A DNA stretch of 64,000 nucleotides, from contig NZ_PYWX01000053.1 in NCBI RefSeq assembly GCF_003031675.1, positions 186,001 through 250,000 of the forward strand, read 5' to 3'. The position numbers and the translations under genes are program-made. Each line of letters opens with the position of its first letter. Position 1 is the stretch's first letter. Below are positions 8,549-19,200 of the stretch, in pieces. This DNA comes from Pseudomonas palleroniana. Lineage in GTDB: Bacteria; Pseudomonadota; Gammaproteobacteria; Pseudomonadales; Pseudomonadaceae. The notes beneath the pieces were generated by a model, which saw nothing but the letters and a program-made list of their open reading frames with translations, had not been told where the DNA came from and did not search any database.

Positions 8549-9916
8549 ATGGCAAAGGCCAAGCGCATGTACGGCTGCACGGAGTGCGGCGCGACCTTTC
8601 CCAAGTGGGCCGGCCAGTGCAGCGAGTGCGGCGCGTGGAATACCCTGACTGAAACCATGATCGAAAGCGGCGGTGCGGCGGCGCCTGCCGGGCGTGCCGG
8701 CTGGACCGGGCAACAGGCGCAGATCAAGACGCTGGCCGAGGTCAGTGTCGAGGAGATCCCGCGGTTCTCCACGGCGTCCGGCGAGCTGGACCGCGTGCTC
8801 GGCGGCGGCCTGGTGGATGGCTCGGTGGTGTTGATCGGTGGCGACCCGGGCATCGGCAAGTCGACCATCCTGCTGCAAACCCTGTGCAGCATCGCCAGCC
8901 GCATGCCGGCGCTGTACGTCACCGGTGAAGAGTCCCAACAGCAAGTGGCCATGCGCGCTAGACGGCTCGGTTTGCCCCAGGACCAACTGCGGGTGATGAC
9001 CGAGACCTGCATCGAAAGCATCATCGCCACGGCCCGTATCGAAAAGCCCAAGGTCATGGTGATCGACTCGATCCAGACCATTTTCACCGAACAACTGCAA
9101 TCGGCGCCGGGCGGCGTGTCCCAGGTGCGCGAAAGTGCGGCGCTGCTGGTGCGTTATGCCAAGCAGAGCGGCACGGCGATCTTCCTGGTCGGCCATGTGA
9201 CCAAGGAAGGGGCGCTGGCGGGGCCTCGAGTACTTGAGCACATGGTCGACACCGTGCTGTATTTCGAAGGCGAATCCGATGGTCGTCTGCGTTTGTTGCG
9301 GGCGGTGAAGAACCGCTTTGGCGCGGTCAACGAACTCGGTGTGTTCGCGATGACCGACAGGGGGTTGAAAGAAGTCTCCAACCCGTCGGCAATTTTTCTG
9401 ACGCGTGCCCAGGAAGAAGTCCCGGGAAGCGTGGTGATGGCAACGTGGGAAGGCACCCGCCCGATGCTGGTGGAGGTCCAGGCGCTGGTGGATGACAGCC
9501 ACTTGGCCAACCCGCGACGGGTCACCCTCGGCCTGGATCAGAATCGCCTGGCGATGCTCCTGGCGGTATTGCACCGTCACGGCGGTATTCCCACCCACGA
9601 CCAGGACGTGTTCCTCAACGTGGTCGGCGGGGTCAAGGTACTGGAAACCGCCTCCGACCTGGCGTTGATGGCGGCGGTGATGTCCAGCCTGCGCAACCGG
9701 CCATTGCCCCATGACCTGCTGGTGTTCGGCGAAGTCGGCCTGTCTGGCGAAGTACGCCCGGTGCCCAGTGGCCAGGAGCGCTTGAAGGAAGCCGCCAAGC
9801 ATGGTTTCAAGCGCGCTATCGTCCCCAAGGGCAACGCGCCTAAAGAGTCGCCGGCAGGTTTGCAAATTATTGCTGTCACGCGCCTGGAGCAGGCGTTGGA
9901 CGCACTGTTCGAATAA
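8549..9916 (+). CDS. radA: DNA repair and recombination-branch-migration protein RadA
   Basis: RadA (Sms) is a RecA-like hexameric ATPase that promotes branch migration and processing of recombination intermediates. The 455-residue protein has the N-terminal four-cysteine zinc finger (C10, C13, C24, C27), Walker A GGDPGIGKST, the RadA-specific KNRFG motif and a C-terminal Lon-like domain without protease residues. A GGAGG precedes the ATG. It sits between the catalase pair and a secreted hypothetical protein, as in other pseudomonads. Confidence 0.95.
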   Translation: MAKAKRMYGCTECGATFPKWAGQCSECGAWNTLTETMIESGGAAAPAGRAGWTGQQAQIKTLAEVSVEEIPRFSTASGELDRVLGGGLVDGSVVLIGGDPGIGKSTILLQTLCSIASRMPALYVTGEESQQQVAMRARRLGLPQDQLRVMTETCIESIIATARIEKPKVMVIDSIQTIFTEQLQSAPGGVSQVRESAALLVRYAKQSGTAIFLVGHVTKEGALAGPRVLEHMVDTVLYFEGESDGRLRLLRAVKNRFGAVNELGVFAMTDRGLKEVSNPSAIFLTRAQEEVPGSVVMATWEGTRPMLVEVQALVDDSHLANPRRVTLGLDQNRLAMLLAVLHRHGGIPTHDQDVFLNVVGGVKVLETASDLALMAAVMSSLRNRPLPHDLLVFGEVGLSGEVRPVPSGQERLKEAAKHGFKRAIVPKGNAPKESPAGLQIIAVTRLEQALDALFE

Positions 9917-9932
9917 ATCGGGAAGGGACGCT

Positions 9933-10670
9933 ATGCAACGATTGAGTTACCCGGGCCTCGCGGCCCTGTTTGTCCTGCTGGTCGGCGCACCCGCCATGGC
10001 CTGGGCTGCGCAGCTACCGGCCGGTTACCGCCTGGCGCAGACACTGACGATCGAAGAGGGCCGTCAGTTGCAAGTGCTGGAAGACCAGCGCATCAGCGCG
10101 CAGCTGCACAAGGACAGTTGGGGCAACGGGCAGCTTGAAGACTCGTTTGACGAGCCTGGCGACCTGGTCGACAACCCGCTGCTTGAAGCCCGCGTGCGGC
10201 TGGTGTCGGCTGCCGGTGAGGAGATCGCGCAGCAGGACCTGGGCTACCCGTTGGCCAAGGTCAAGAAAGCTGCGCTCAACGGGCTGCCCGAACCTGTGTA
10301 TTTTTTGATCGTTGATCAAACCGCGCCGATGGGCACCTACAGCGGCCCGGCCACCCAACTGTTGCAGCCGGCTACACAGCAACTCAAGCCGATGAGCTAC
10401 AAGAATGCCGAGGGCAGAGTCCAGCCGTTGACCCTGGCCCACACGGGCAAGGCAGCCTGGAAAGTGGCTCATCCGGCCAGTGGCGGGCCGGATGAGCTGC
10501 TGCAGGTGTCATGCTTCATGGAGGGCGAGGGTGAAGGTGAAGAGGATGATTTCACCACCCGTTATCAGACTTATCGCTTTGTCGACGGGCAATGGCAGAG
10601 CACTTCAAGCCAGAAACAGGGTTACTGGGACACGGAAAGCGACTTCCCGGCACGAACCGCATTTCCCTGA
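9933..10670 (+). CDS. Secreted protein of unknown function (PA4610-like position)
   Basis: This 245-residue protein has a clear signal peptide (hydrophobic segment LAALFVLLVGAPAMAWA, cleavage near residue 26) and a soluble remainder of mixed composition. An acidic patch (EGEGEGEEDD) lies near residue 205. I recognise no catalytic motif. It starts 17 bases after radA with GGAAGGGA upstream, so it is probably read through from radA. The location corresponds to the conserved hypothetical gene next to radA in P. aeruginosa; that correspondence rests on gene order. Confidence 0.75.
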   Translation: MQRLSYPGLAALFVLLVGAPAMAWAAQLPAGYRLAQTLTIEEGRQLQVLEDQRISAQLHKDSWGNGQLEDSFDEPGDLVDNPLLEARVRLVSAAGEEIAQQDLGYPLAKVKKAALNGLPEPVYFLIVDQTAPMGTYSGPATQLLQPATQQLKPMSYKNAEGRVQPLTLAHTGKAAWKVAHPASGGPDELLQVSCFMEGEGEGEEDDFTTRYQTYRFVDGQWQSTSSQKQGYWDTESDFPARTAFP

Positions 10671-10674
10671 GGGA

Positions 10675-11043
10675 TCACACTTCCAGTAAGGCGCCGAGTT
10701 CGCGCTCGAGTTCTTCCGGGTCACCCAGGTTCAGCTCGATCAGCCGACGCAGATGGCCGATCGAATCCAGGTCGATTTCCTTGCACATAAACCCCAATTG
10801 GTCGTCGCCATCGTGGGCCAGTTTCACCTGCATCTTGATGTGCGCCTTTGGGTCCAGGCGGATATCGACCTCGAACGGTAATGCCTTGTTACCCTTCCAG
10901 GCTTCGGGTCGTTTTATTGCCAAACCCTTCAGCGACAAGTCGACTAATTTAACCGGCCATTCGTGGCCGTTTTGCCGAAGTTCGGTCACAGCGTCCATTG
11001 CGATCCGGCGAAAGCAGCGACGTTCAGGCGGGTGTTCGGTCAT
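10675..11043 (-). CDS. mapZ: PilZ-domain c-di-GMP receptor (MapZ-like)
   Basis: This single PilZ domain of 122 residues carries the two c-di-GMP contact motifs: an arginine-rich N-terminus (RRCFRR) and D-L-S-L-K-G (D/NxSxxG type). Size, sequence style and position between radA and cstA match P. aeruginosa PA4608/MapZ, a c-di-GMP effector that binds the chemotaxis methyltransferase CheR1 and affects motility. It converges on the secreted protein gene with a 4-base gap. An AGGGA lies upstream of the start. MorA, a c-di-GMP enzyme, is encoded about 9 kb away, so both producer and receptor are in the same conserved block. Confidence 0.85.
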   Translation of the reverse strand: MTEHPPERRCFRRIAMDAVTELRQNGHEWPVKLVDLSLKGLAIKRPEAWKGNKALPFEVDIRLDPKAHIKMQVKLAHDGDDQLGFMCKEIDLDSIGHLRRLIELNLGDPEELERELGALLEV

Positions 11044-11216
11044 GGTGAGTCCCTCTGTGGATAGAAGCAGTGTAGCCCTGCGCCATCATCGGGCGTGGTT
11101 TTCTGCTTTTTTTGCCATTGCAAGGCTCTAGACCAACGTAGGGGGGTGGTCTTTGAAGCCAACAGCGCTAAACTCGGGGTGGCTGTCCTTCTGTCCACCC
11201 TGGCTGGAATATAAAA

Positions 11217-13283
11217 ATGAAAAATAATAATAGCCTGCTACGCCACCTACCCTGGCTGGTGCTGGCAATTGTAGGAGCGTGCGCCCTGGGCGTAGTGGCC
11301 TTGCGCCGCGGCGAGGCGATCAACGCCTTGTGGATTGTGGTCGCGGCGGTGGCCATTTATCTGGTTGCCTATCGCTACTACAGCTTGTTCATCGCTAACA
11401 ACGTGATGCAACTCGATCCTCGGCGGGCCACCCCCGCAGTGCTCAACAATGACGGTCTGGACTATGTGCCGACCAACAAACATATTCTGTTCGGTCACCA
11501 CTTCGCGGCGATTGCCGGTGCAGGCCCGCTGGTCGGTCCGGTGTTGGCGGCGCAAATGGGCTACCTGCCCGGCACCCTGTGGCTGATTGCCGGTGTGGTA
11601 CTGGCCGGTGCGGTGCAGGACTTCATGGTGCTGTTCCTGTCCACCCGTCGCAATGGCCGTTCGCTGGGCGACATGGTCCGCGAAGAGATGGGCCGCATCC
11701 CGGGAACCATCGCGCTGTTCGGCTGCTTCCTGATCATGATCATCATCCTCGCGGTGCTGGCGCTGATCGTCGTCAAGGCACTGGCCGAGAGCCCATGGGG
11801 CATCTTCACGGTGATGGCGACCATCCCGATCGCGATGTTCATGGGCGTGTACATGCGCTACATCCGCCCGGGCCGCATTGGTGAGATCTCGATCCTCGGG
11901 GTGTTGCTGCTGCTGGGTTCGATCTGGCTGGGCGGGCAAATCGCGGCCGACCCGGTCTGGGCCAAAGCCTTTACCTTCACCGGTATCCAGATCACCTGGA
12001 TGCTGATCGGCTACGGTTTCGTCGCCGCGGTGCTGCCGGTATGGCTGATCCTCGCGCCACGTGACTACCTGTCGACCTTCCTGAAGATCGGCACCATCAT
12101 CGCCCTGGCAATCGGCATCCTGGTCACCATGCCAGAGCTGAAAATGCCGGCCCTGACCCAATTCATCGACGGCACCGGCCCGGTCTGGAAGGGCGGCCTG
12201 TTCCCGTTCCTGTTCATCACCATCGCCTGTGGCGCGGTGTCGGGTTTCCACGCACTGATTTCCTCGGGCACCACGCCCAAGCTGCTGGATAACGAAACCA
12301 ACGCCCGCTACATCGGTTACGGCGGCATGTTGATGGAGTCGTTCGTGGCGATCATGGCCATGGTTGCCGCCTCGGTGATCGAGCCAGGCGTGTACTTCGC
12401 CATGAACAGCCCGGCTGCCGTGGTCGGTGGTGATGTGATGGCCGTGGCGCAAACCGTCAGCAGCTGGGGCTTTGCGATTACGCCCGAGGCGCTGCAGGCC
12501 GTGGCCCACGACATTGGTGAAACCACCATCCTGGCCCGTGCCGGTGGTGCGCCGACCCTGGCGGTGGGTATCGCGCAGATCCTGCACAGCGTACTGCCGG
12601 GTGAAAACACCATGGCGTTCTGGTACCACTTTGCGATCCTGTTCGAAGCGTTGTTCATCCTCACGGCCGTCGACGCGGGCACCCGTGCCGGTCGCTTCAT
12701 GCTGCAGGACCTGCTGGGTTCCTTCGTGCCGGCGCTCAAACGCACCGAATCCTGGACCGCCAACCTGATCGCCACCGCAGGGTGCGTAGCGATGTGGGGT
12801 TACTTGCTGTACCAAGGCGTGATCGACCCACTGGGCGGCATCAACACCTTGTGGCCGCTGTTCGGTATCTCCAACCAGATGCTCGCGGGCATCGCGCTGA
12901 TGCTGGGCACTGTGGTTCTGATCAAGATGAAGCGCCAACGCTACATCTGGGTCACCCTGCTGCCGGCGGTATGGCTGCTGATCTGCACGACCACCGCAGG
13001 CTTCATCAAGCTGTTCGACGCGAACCCGGCGATCGGTTTCCTGTCGCTGGCCAAGAAGTACAGCGATGCCCTGGCGAACGGCCAGATCCTGGCCCCGGCC
13101 AAGAGCATCGACCAGATGCAGCACGTGATCTACAACGCCTACACCAACGCAACGCTGACGGCGCTGTTCCTGTTTGTGGTGTTCAGTATCCTGTTCTATG
13201 CGCTCAAGGTGGGTGTCGCCTCCTGGGGCAACAAGGAACGTACGGATAAAGAAGCCCCATTCCAGGCTGTACCAGACGCGTAA
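11217..13283 (+). CDS. cstA: CstA-family peptide/pyruvate transporter
   Basis: This is a 688-residue polytopic inner-membrane protein with many hydrophobic helices. The CstA signatures HILFGHHFAAIAGAGPLVGP and GYGGMLMESFVA are present. CstA proteins import peptides or pyruvate, are induced on carbon limitation, and in pseudomonads are linked to CbrAB control. The start lacks a strong Shine-Dalgarno (TGGAATATAAA). A small YbdD/YjiX-family gene follows 15 bases later, the usual arrangement, and the two form an operon. Confidence 0.93.
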   Translation: MKNNNSLLRHLPWLVLAIVGACALGVVALRRGEAINALWIVVAAVAIYLVAYRYYSLFIANNVMQLDPRRATPAVLNNDGLDYVPTNKHILFGHHFAAIAGAGPLVGPVLAAQMGYLPGTLWLIAGVVLAGAVQDFMVLFLSTRRNGRSLGDMVREEMGRIPGTIALFGCFLIMIIILAVLALIVVKALAESPWGIFTVMATIPIAMFMGVYMRYIRPGRIGEISILGVLLLLGSIWLGGQIAADPVWAKAFTFTGIQITWMLIGYGFVAAVLPVWLILAPRDYLSTFLKIGTIIALAIGILVTMPELKMPALTQFIDGTGPVWKGGLFPFLFITIACGAVSGFHALISSGTTPKLLDNETNARYIGYGGMLMESFVAIMAMVAASVIEPGVYFAMNSPAAVVGGDVMAVAQTVSSWGFAITPEALQAVAHDIGETTILARAGGAPTLAVGIAQILHSVLPGENTMAFWYHFAILFEALFILTAVDAGTRAGRFMLQDLLGSFVPALKRTESWTANLIATAGCVAMWGYLLYQGVIDPLGGINTLWPLFGISNQMLAGIALMLGTVVLIKMKRQRYIWVTLLPAVWLLICTTTAGFIKLFDANPAIGFLSLAKKYSDALANGQILAPAKSIDQMQHVIYNAYTNATLTALFLFVVFSILFYALKVGVASWGNKERTDKEAPFQAVPDA

Positions 13284-13298
13284 TCGAGGGTTGCAACC

Positions 13299-13496
13299 AT
13301 GTTCAATGACATCAGTCGCCTCGGTAAATACCTCGGTCAGGCCGCGCGCCTGATGGTCGGCATGCCCGACTACGACACTTACGTCGAGCATATGCAAACC
13401 AAACACCCGGACAAACCGGTGATGGACTACAAGGCGTTCTTCCGGGAACGCCAAGAGGCCCGTTACGGCGGCAAGGGTGGGCCCAAGTGCTGCTGA
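13299..13496 (+). CDS. YbdD/YjiX family small protein, CstA partner
   Basis: This 65-residue soluble protein belongs to the family encoded directly after cstA/btsT genes in enterobacteria and pseudomonads. The [10 protein letters not shown] motif, an ExxExxR-like segment near the end and a terminal double cysteine are visible. Its role is likely needed for, or regulatory to, the adjacent transporter, but the molecular mechanism is not clear from sequence. A GAGGG precedes the ATG. A REPIN follows 30 bases after the stop. Confidence 0.88.
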   Translation: MFNDISRLGKYLGQAARLMVGMPDYDTYVEHMQTKHPDKPVMDYKAFFRERQEARYGGKGGPKCC

Positions 13497-13526
13497 CCCG
13501 TTAATTCGGGTTGGCGGTGATTCTAC

Positions 13527-13615
13527 TGTGGGAGGGGGCTTGCTCCCGATAGCGGAGTGTCAGTGACCTTATTAGTGGCTGACACTCCGTTATCGGGAGC
13601 AAGCCCCCTCCCACA
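13527..13615. repeat. REPIN (inverted pair of GTGGGAGGGGGCTTGCTCCC-type REPs)
   Basis: Two REP sequences in inverted orientation, TGTGGGAGGGGGCTTGCTCC at the left and its complement at the right, flank a spacer of about 40 bases. The whole can fold into one long hairpin. It lies between the cstA operon and the next GTPase gene. The same family recurs at 14625, 25204 and 30463. Confidence 0.92.
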
Positions 13616-13647
13616 TTTGTTTATGTATTGCTTCAGGAGAATTGCGC

Positions 13648-14607
13648 TTGTCCTCTCCCATTCCAGTCACGGTCCTCAGCGGTTTCCTGGGCGCCGGCAA
13701 GACCACCTTGCTGCGGCACCTGCTAAAAGCCGAGCACGGCCTGAAGATCGCCGTGATCGAAAACGAATTCAGCGACGCCGGTATCGACACCCAACTCCTG
13801 GGTGATGAGCCGGTGCAAGTCATGACCCTGTCGAACGGCTGCGTGTGCTGCACCATCCACACCGACCTGACCAAAGCCCTGTACCTGCTGCTGGAACGCC
13901 TGGACAGCGGTGAGATCGCCTTCGACCGCCTGGTGATCGAATGCACCGGCCTGGCCGACCCCGCGCCCGTGGCCCAGACGTTTTTCATCGACGAAGAACT
14001 GCGCGAGCGCTACATCCTCGACGGCATCATCACCCTGGTGGACGCCGCCCACGCCGAACATCACCTGACCCAGACCATCGCCCAGGCCCAGATCGGTTTC
14101 GCCGACCGCCTGCTGGTGAGCAAGCGTGATTTGGTGGATGACGCGACGTTTGACGCCCTGAGCCAGCGCCTGACACGCATCAACCGCCGTGCGCCGATTC
14201 GTGTGGTGGACCATGGCGCTATCGATCTGGCCGAACTGCTCGATGTGCGCGGTTTCAACCTCAACGCCGGCATGACACTGCGTCCGGTGAGTGCCGCGCC
14301 TTCCATCGACCGCATCTCAAGCCTGGTGCTGCGCACCGACCAGCCGCTGGATATCGATCGTCTCAGCGCGTTCATGAACGAGTTGCTCGAAGATCACGGC
14401 AAGCAACTGCTGCGCTACAAAGGCGTGCTGAACATTGCCGGGGAGGATCGACGCCTGGTGTTCCAGGGCGTGCTCAAGCTGTACGGGTTCGATTGGGATA
14501 CCGAATGGGCCGAGGGCGAGGCGCGGGAGAGTGTGATCGTGTTCATTGCCGATGAGTTGCCGGAACAGAAGATTCGCGACGGGTTTCAGCAGGTTTACCA
14601 ATCCTGA
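13648..14607 (+). CDS. COG0523 GTPase (YjiA/CobW family)
   Basis: This G3E-family P-loop GTPase of 319 residues is related to metal-chaperone proteins such as YjiA and CobW. Walker A GFLGAGKTT spans residues 12-20, the metal-binding CxCC motif sits at residues 65-68 (GCVCC), and there is a Walker B-type ECTGLADP plus a SKRD base-recognition motif. The C-terminal CobW_C domain covers about the last 100 residues. No ATG fits. A TTG at 13648 is chosen because AGGAGA ends seven bases upstream; a TTG at 13642 is too close. Metal specificity cannot be told from the sequence. REPINs flank it on both sides. Confidence 0.85.
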   Translation: MSSPIPVTVLSGFLGAGKTTLLRHLLKAEHGLKIAVIENEFSDAGIDTQLLGDEPVQVMTLSNGCVCCTIHTDLTKALYLLLERLDSGEIAFDRLVIECTGLADPAPVAQTFFIDEELRERYILDGIITLVDAAHAEHHLTQTIAQAQIGFADRLLVSKRDLVDDATFDALSQRLTRINRRAPIRVVDHGAIDLAELLDVRGFNLNAGMTLRPVSAAPSIDRISSLVLRTDQPLDIDRLSAFMNELLEDHGKQLLRYKGVLNIAGEDRRLVFQGVLKLYGFDWDTEWAEGEARESVIVFIADELPEQKIRDGFQQVYQS

Positions 14608-14624
14608 CTTGAAATACAGGCAAC

Positions 14625-14712
14625 TGTGGGAGGGGGCTTGCTCCCGATGACGGGGTGCCAGGCAGTTATCTATCACTGACATACCGCCATCGGGAGCAAG
14701 CCCCCTCCCACA
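14625..14712. repeat. REPIN
   Basis: An inverted pair of the same REP family, with outer arms TGTGGGAGGGGGCTTGCTCC and its complement, is separated by a spacer with little symmetry. It lies between two converging genes, 17 bases after the GTPase stop. Confidence 0.92.
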
Positions 14713-14741
14713 GTTGATGGTATTTCAAATTGAAAATGGCA

Positions 14742-14770
14742 TAAAAAAACCCGGCTCTGGAGCCGGGCTT
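14742..14770 (-). terminator. Rho-independent terminator of glyA
   Basis: On the minus strand a perfect hairpin (CCCGGCTCC paired with GGAGCCGGG; plus-strand span 14750-14767) is followed by seven T residues. It lies 20 bases after the glyA stop. Confidence 0.9.
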
Positions 14771-14789
14771 CTTATTCAAACCACTGCAA

Positions 14790-16043
14790 TCAAGCGCCGT
14801 ATACCGGCAGCTTTTTGCAGATGGCCTTGACCTTCTCACGGACCGCGTCGATCACGGCTTCGTTGTTCAGGTCAGCCAGGATGTCGCAGATCCAGCCGGC
14901 CAGTTCCTTGCACTCTGCTTCCTTGAAGCCACGAGTGGTCACAGCCGGGGTGCCGAAGCGCAGGCCGGAGGTGACGAACGGCGAACGTGGGTCGTTCGGT
15001 ACCGAGTTCTTGTTCACGGTGATGAAGGCTTTGCCCAGGGCAGCGTCAGCATCTTTACCGGAAATGTCCTGCTTGATCAGCGACAGCAGGAACAGGTGGT
15101 TTTCAGTACCGCCGGATACCACGTCAAAGCCGCGGTCGATAAACACTTTGGCCATGGCCTGGGCGTTTTTCACCACTTGTTGCTGGTAAGCCTTGAACTC
15201 AGGCTGCAGGGCTTCCTTGAAGCAGATCGCCTTGGCCGCGATCACGTGCTCCAGCGGGCCACCCTGGGCGCCTGGGAAGACGGCGGAGTTCAGCTTCTTC
15301 TCGATGTCGGCGTTGGCGCGAGCCAGGATCAGGCCGCCACGTGGACCGCGCAGGGTCTTGTGGGTGGTGGTGGTGACCACGTCAGCGTAAGGCACCGGGT
15401 TCGGGTAGACGCCTGCAGCGACCAGGCCCGCCACGTGGGCCATGTCGACGAACAGGTAAGCGCCGACTTTGTCGGCAATGGCGCGGAAGCGTGGGAAATC
15501 CAGGATCTGCGAGTAGGCAGAGAAACCGGCCACGATCATTTTCGGCTTGTGTTCAACCGCCAGGCGCTCGACTTCGTCGTAGTCGATCAGGCCGTTGGCA
15601 TCGATACCGTATTGAACGGCGTTGTACAGCTTGCCGGAGGAGGAAACGCTGGCGCCGTGGGTCAGGTGACCACCGTGGGCCAGGCTCATGCCCAGGATGG
15701 TGTCGCCGCCTTGCAGCAGGGCCAGGTACACCGCGCTGTTGGCTTGGGAGCCGGCGTGCGGCTGGACGTTGGCGTAATCGGCACCGAACAGTTCTTTGGC
15801 GCGATCTATCGCCAACTGCTCGACCACGTCGACGTACTCGCAACCACCGTAGTAGCGCTTGCCTGGGTAGCCTTCGGCGTATTTGTTGGTCAGAACCGAA
15901 CCTTGAGCCTCCATCACCGCAGGGCTGGTGTAGTTTTCCGAAGCGATCAGCTCAATGTGCTCTTCCTGGCGCTGAGCTTCTTGCTCCATGGCGGCGAAGA
16001 GATCGGCGTCGTACTTGGCAATAGTCAAATCACGGCTGAACAT
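14790..16043 (-). CDS. glyA: Serine hydroxymethyltransferase
   Basis: This PLP enzyme interconverts serine and glycine with transfer of a one-carbon unit to tetrahydrofolate. At 417 residues it has the standard length. It shows the N-terminal [18 protein letters not shown], the PLP-lysine motif [14 protein letters not shown] and the C-terminal [11 protein letters not shown]. The ATG at 16043 is chosen over 16082 because it begins the normal MFSRD N-terminus. Pseudomonads often have more than one glyA; this one lies between cstA and morA, as P. aeruginosa PA4602 does. Confidence 0.96.
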   Translation of the reverse strand: MFSRDLTIAKYDADLFAAMEQEAQRQEEHIELIASENYTSPAVMEAQGSVLTNKYAEGYPGKRYYGGCEYVDVVEQLAIDRAKELFGADYANVQPHAGSQANSAVYLALLQGGDTILGMSLAHGGHLTHGASVSSSGKLYNAVQYGIDANGLIDYDEVERLAVEHKPKMIVAGFSAYSQILDFPRFRAIADKVGAYLFVDMAHVAGLVAAGVYPNPVPYADVVTTTTHKTLRGPRGGLILARANADIEKKLNSAVFPGAQGGPLEHVIAAKAICFKEALQPEFKAYQQQVVKNAQAMAKVFIDRGFDVVSGGTENHLFLLSLIKQDISGKDADAALGKAFITVNKNSVPNDPRSPFVTSGLRFGTPAVTTRGFKEAECKELAGWICDILADLNNEAVIDAVREKVKAICKKLPVYGA

Positions 16044-16166
16044 GGCGGTCCTCAAGGATCGGGGGGCAGAAAAGGAAGGCATTCTAACTCAATGGGTTTT
16101 AGATGGCATATGAAAGGACATCATGTCGCGGACAAGTGGGGCTCATCCACGGATCAGCGGTGCCAT

Positions 16167-16197
16167 TGTGTGGGAGGGGGCTTGCTCGCGATGAGGC
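16167..16197 (+). repeat. Single REP element
   Basis: A solitary REP copy (TGTGGGAGGGGGCTTGCTCG followed by CGATGAGGC) lies between glyA and the end of morA. No inverted partner is found nearby, so it is a singlet rather than a REPIN. Confidence 0.8.
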
Positions 16198-16201
16198 CAG
16201 T

Positions 16202-19200
16202 TCAGTCGAACATGAACAGCGCATCATTGCTGAACTGCGCCTCGAATCGGTTGGCCGGCATTGGCCGCCCAAACAGATAACCCTGCACCTCATCACAGCC
16301 ATGCTCACGCAGGAAGTCCAGTTGCTCATGGGTTTCCACGCCTTCGGCGATCACCGCCAGGTTCAGGCTGTGGGCCATGGCGATAATGGCGCGGGCGATC
16401 TGGGCATCCTGTTCGCCCGACGGCAGGCCGTCGACAAAGGTACGGTCGATCTTCAGTACGTCGATGGGAAACTGCTTGAGGTAATTGAGCGACGAATAGC
16501 CGGTGCCAAAGTCATCCACCGCAATGCTCAGGCCCAGGTTTTTCAGGCCGGCGAGGATTTGCAGGGCTTCGTTGACCTCGCGCATCAGGATACTTTCGGT
16601 CAGTTCCAGCTCCAGGCACGCCGGCGGCAGGCCCGTGTCCTTGAGGATGGTGGCGATGCGTTCACCCAACTGACCATCCGAGAACTGCCGCGCCGAGATG
16701 TTCACCGAGACTTTGGGCACCCGTACCTTGTTGTGGTGCCAGGTCTTGAGTTGGCGGCAGGCTTCACTGAGCACCCAGTCGCCCACATCCACAACCAGGC
16801 CCAACTCTTCCAGCACCGGGATGAAGTCCCCCGGTGGCACCAGGCCACGACGGGGGTGGCGCCAGCGCAACAGGGCCTCGGCGCCCGTCAGGCGTTTGCC
16901 GTCGCCGCTGAATTGCGGTTGGTAATAAAGCACGAATTCGTTCTGCTCCAGGGCGTGGCGCAAGTCGCTTTCCAGCTCCAGGCGCTCCAGGGCGCTGGCG
17001 TTCATGTCGGCCTGGTAGAACTGGAAGTTGTTCTTGCCGCGCTCCTTGGCGTGATACATCGCGGTGTCGGCGTTTTTCATCAACTGGCTCAGCTCGTTGC
17101 CGTCCTGAGGGCTCAAGGCGATGCCGATACTGGCGGTCACGAAAAACTCGCGGCCTTCCAGTACAAAAGGTCGCACCAGGCTGGCGAGAATCTGCTCGGC
17201 CACCGTGATCGCACGGTTCAACGCCATCTCACGGCTGACCCGCGGTTGCAGGAGCAAGGTGAACTCGTCGCCGCCCATGCGCGCCACGGTGTCGTCCTCG
17301 GCGACACAGCCCAGCAGGCGGGTGGCCATTTCCTTGAGCATGCGGTCGCCGGCGGCGTGGCCGAGGGAGTCGTTGATCGGCTTGAAACGGTCGAGGTCGA
17401 GGAACATCAGCACCACCCACGACTTTTGCCGCTCGGCCGACTGCAACGCGGTGTGCAGGCGGTCCTGGAACAGCGTGCGGTTGGGCAGGTGGGTCAGGGC
17501 GTCGTAATACGCCAGGCGGTGGATGCGTTGTTCGCTGGCCTTGCGCTCGCTTATATCACTGAAGAAACACACGTAGCTGGCCAGGTCGCCTTCATCGTCG
17601 AACACGGCGGTAATGCCGACCCAGGCCGGATAATGTTCGCCGTTGCGGCGCTTGAGCCACACTTCGCCTTCCCAGGTGCTGTGCTGGTGCAACTGCTTGA
17701 GCACGTAGCGCAGATGAGCTTCCTGTTGTTCGTCGACGGTGAGCATGTTGGGCAACTGGTCGAGCACATCCGCCACGTCATATCCGCTGACCCGGCTGAA
17801 CGCCTCGTTGGCCTGCACGATATAACCCGCCGGGTCGGTAATCAGGATCGCCGACGTCGAGTGTTCGAATACCGTGGCCGCCATGCGCAGGTCTTTCTCC
17901 GCGCGGCGTTGCTGGCTGATATCGCGGCCCACGCCGAGGATGCCTTCGAACGCGCCGTGCTCATCCCACACCAGCACCAGGCGCAACTCGATCGGCACCT
18001 TGCGGCCATCGGCGCGCAGGCAGTCGAACAGGAACAACTGGGTCTGTACTTCATCGCGCAGGGTATTCAGGGCGTCGGCATCACCCAGGGCACGGCTGAC
18101 TTGCTCCACCAGGGTATAAATGCCGGTCAATTGCTGCGGGTTGGCGATAATCGACTGCCAGCCGTTCTTGAACACCCAGTCCACGTCATACCCGAGTACG
18201 GCGTTGACTGACGGGCTGACGTAGTTGAGGGCCAGTTGGCTGTCGGTGGAGCAGATCACGTCACTGATGCTCTCGGCCAGCATGCGGTAGCGCTGCTCGC
18301 TGTCGCGCAGGGATTCGCTGGCTTCGATCTGGTCGGTAATGTCCTTGGCCACGCCGATGATCCGCGTGACCACTGCGCTCTTGTCGCGTGCCAGGGCTTG
18401 CTCGCGGATATCGAAGCGCCGCCACTGGTTATTGCGATGGCGAAAGCGCAGCTGGCATTGCAATTGGGTCGAATAACCGGCCTGGCGCTGTTGCTGGCGC
18501 AGGTCGTGGTAGTATTCGGCGTCTTCGGGGTGCAGCAGGATTTCCCAGAAATACTCACCCATTTGCTGCAGTTCGGCCTTGTTGTAGCCCAGGGTGTGGC
18601 CCAAATGGTGGTTGCTGAAGATCATGCGCTGGCTGATGACGTCCTGCACATACAGGTGATCGGGCACGGTGCGCACCACGTCCGACCAGAAGCTTTCGCG
18701 CTCCACCAGCGACAGCTCGATCAGCTTGCGGCTGGTGATATCGCTGATGCTCAGGATCACCGCATTAAAATCATCCTGCTGCTCCGGCAGGCGCATGACC
18801 AGCCACAGGTATTGCTCGTTGCCGGCCAGGTCCTTGCAGCGGATTTCCAGCTCCAGCTGGTTCTGGTGAGTGCGCAACGCTTCGAGTATCTGGTGGCCGA
18901 TGGACGTGGCGTTGTCCGGGCAGTCATTGATCAACCGCTGCCAGGCTTCCTCGCAGGACGACACGTTGAGCAGGCGCACCGCAACCTGGTTGACCTCGGT
19001 GATGCGTAACTCTTTGAGCAACTGCTTGTGCCCGTGGGGGTTGTCCTGCAGCCAAAGATTCAGTTGCTCGCGGGTCTGCAGGTAGGGCTTGTCAAAAAAG
19101 CTGTTGAGGCCCGACAAGTCCAGCACGCACAGGGCCACGCCGGTGCCTTCGAAAATGTCCTGATAGCGCCGCCGGCCTTCATGCACCTGGCGTTGGCGGC

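Noticed and set aside
8186-9865. 559-codon minus-strand open frame across radA and ankB
   Set aside because: Shadow of two well-supported genes; protein is low-complexity and not conserved as far as I can judge.
11247-13454. 735-codon minus-strand open frame opposite cstA
   Set aside because: Composition dominated by H, Q, R and D with no domain; it mirrors the cstA reading frame.
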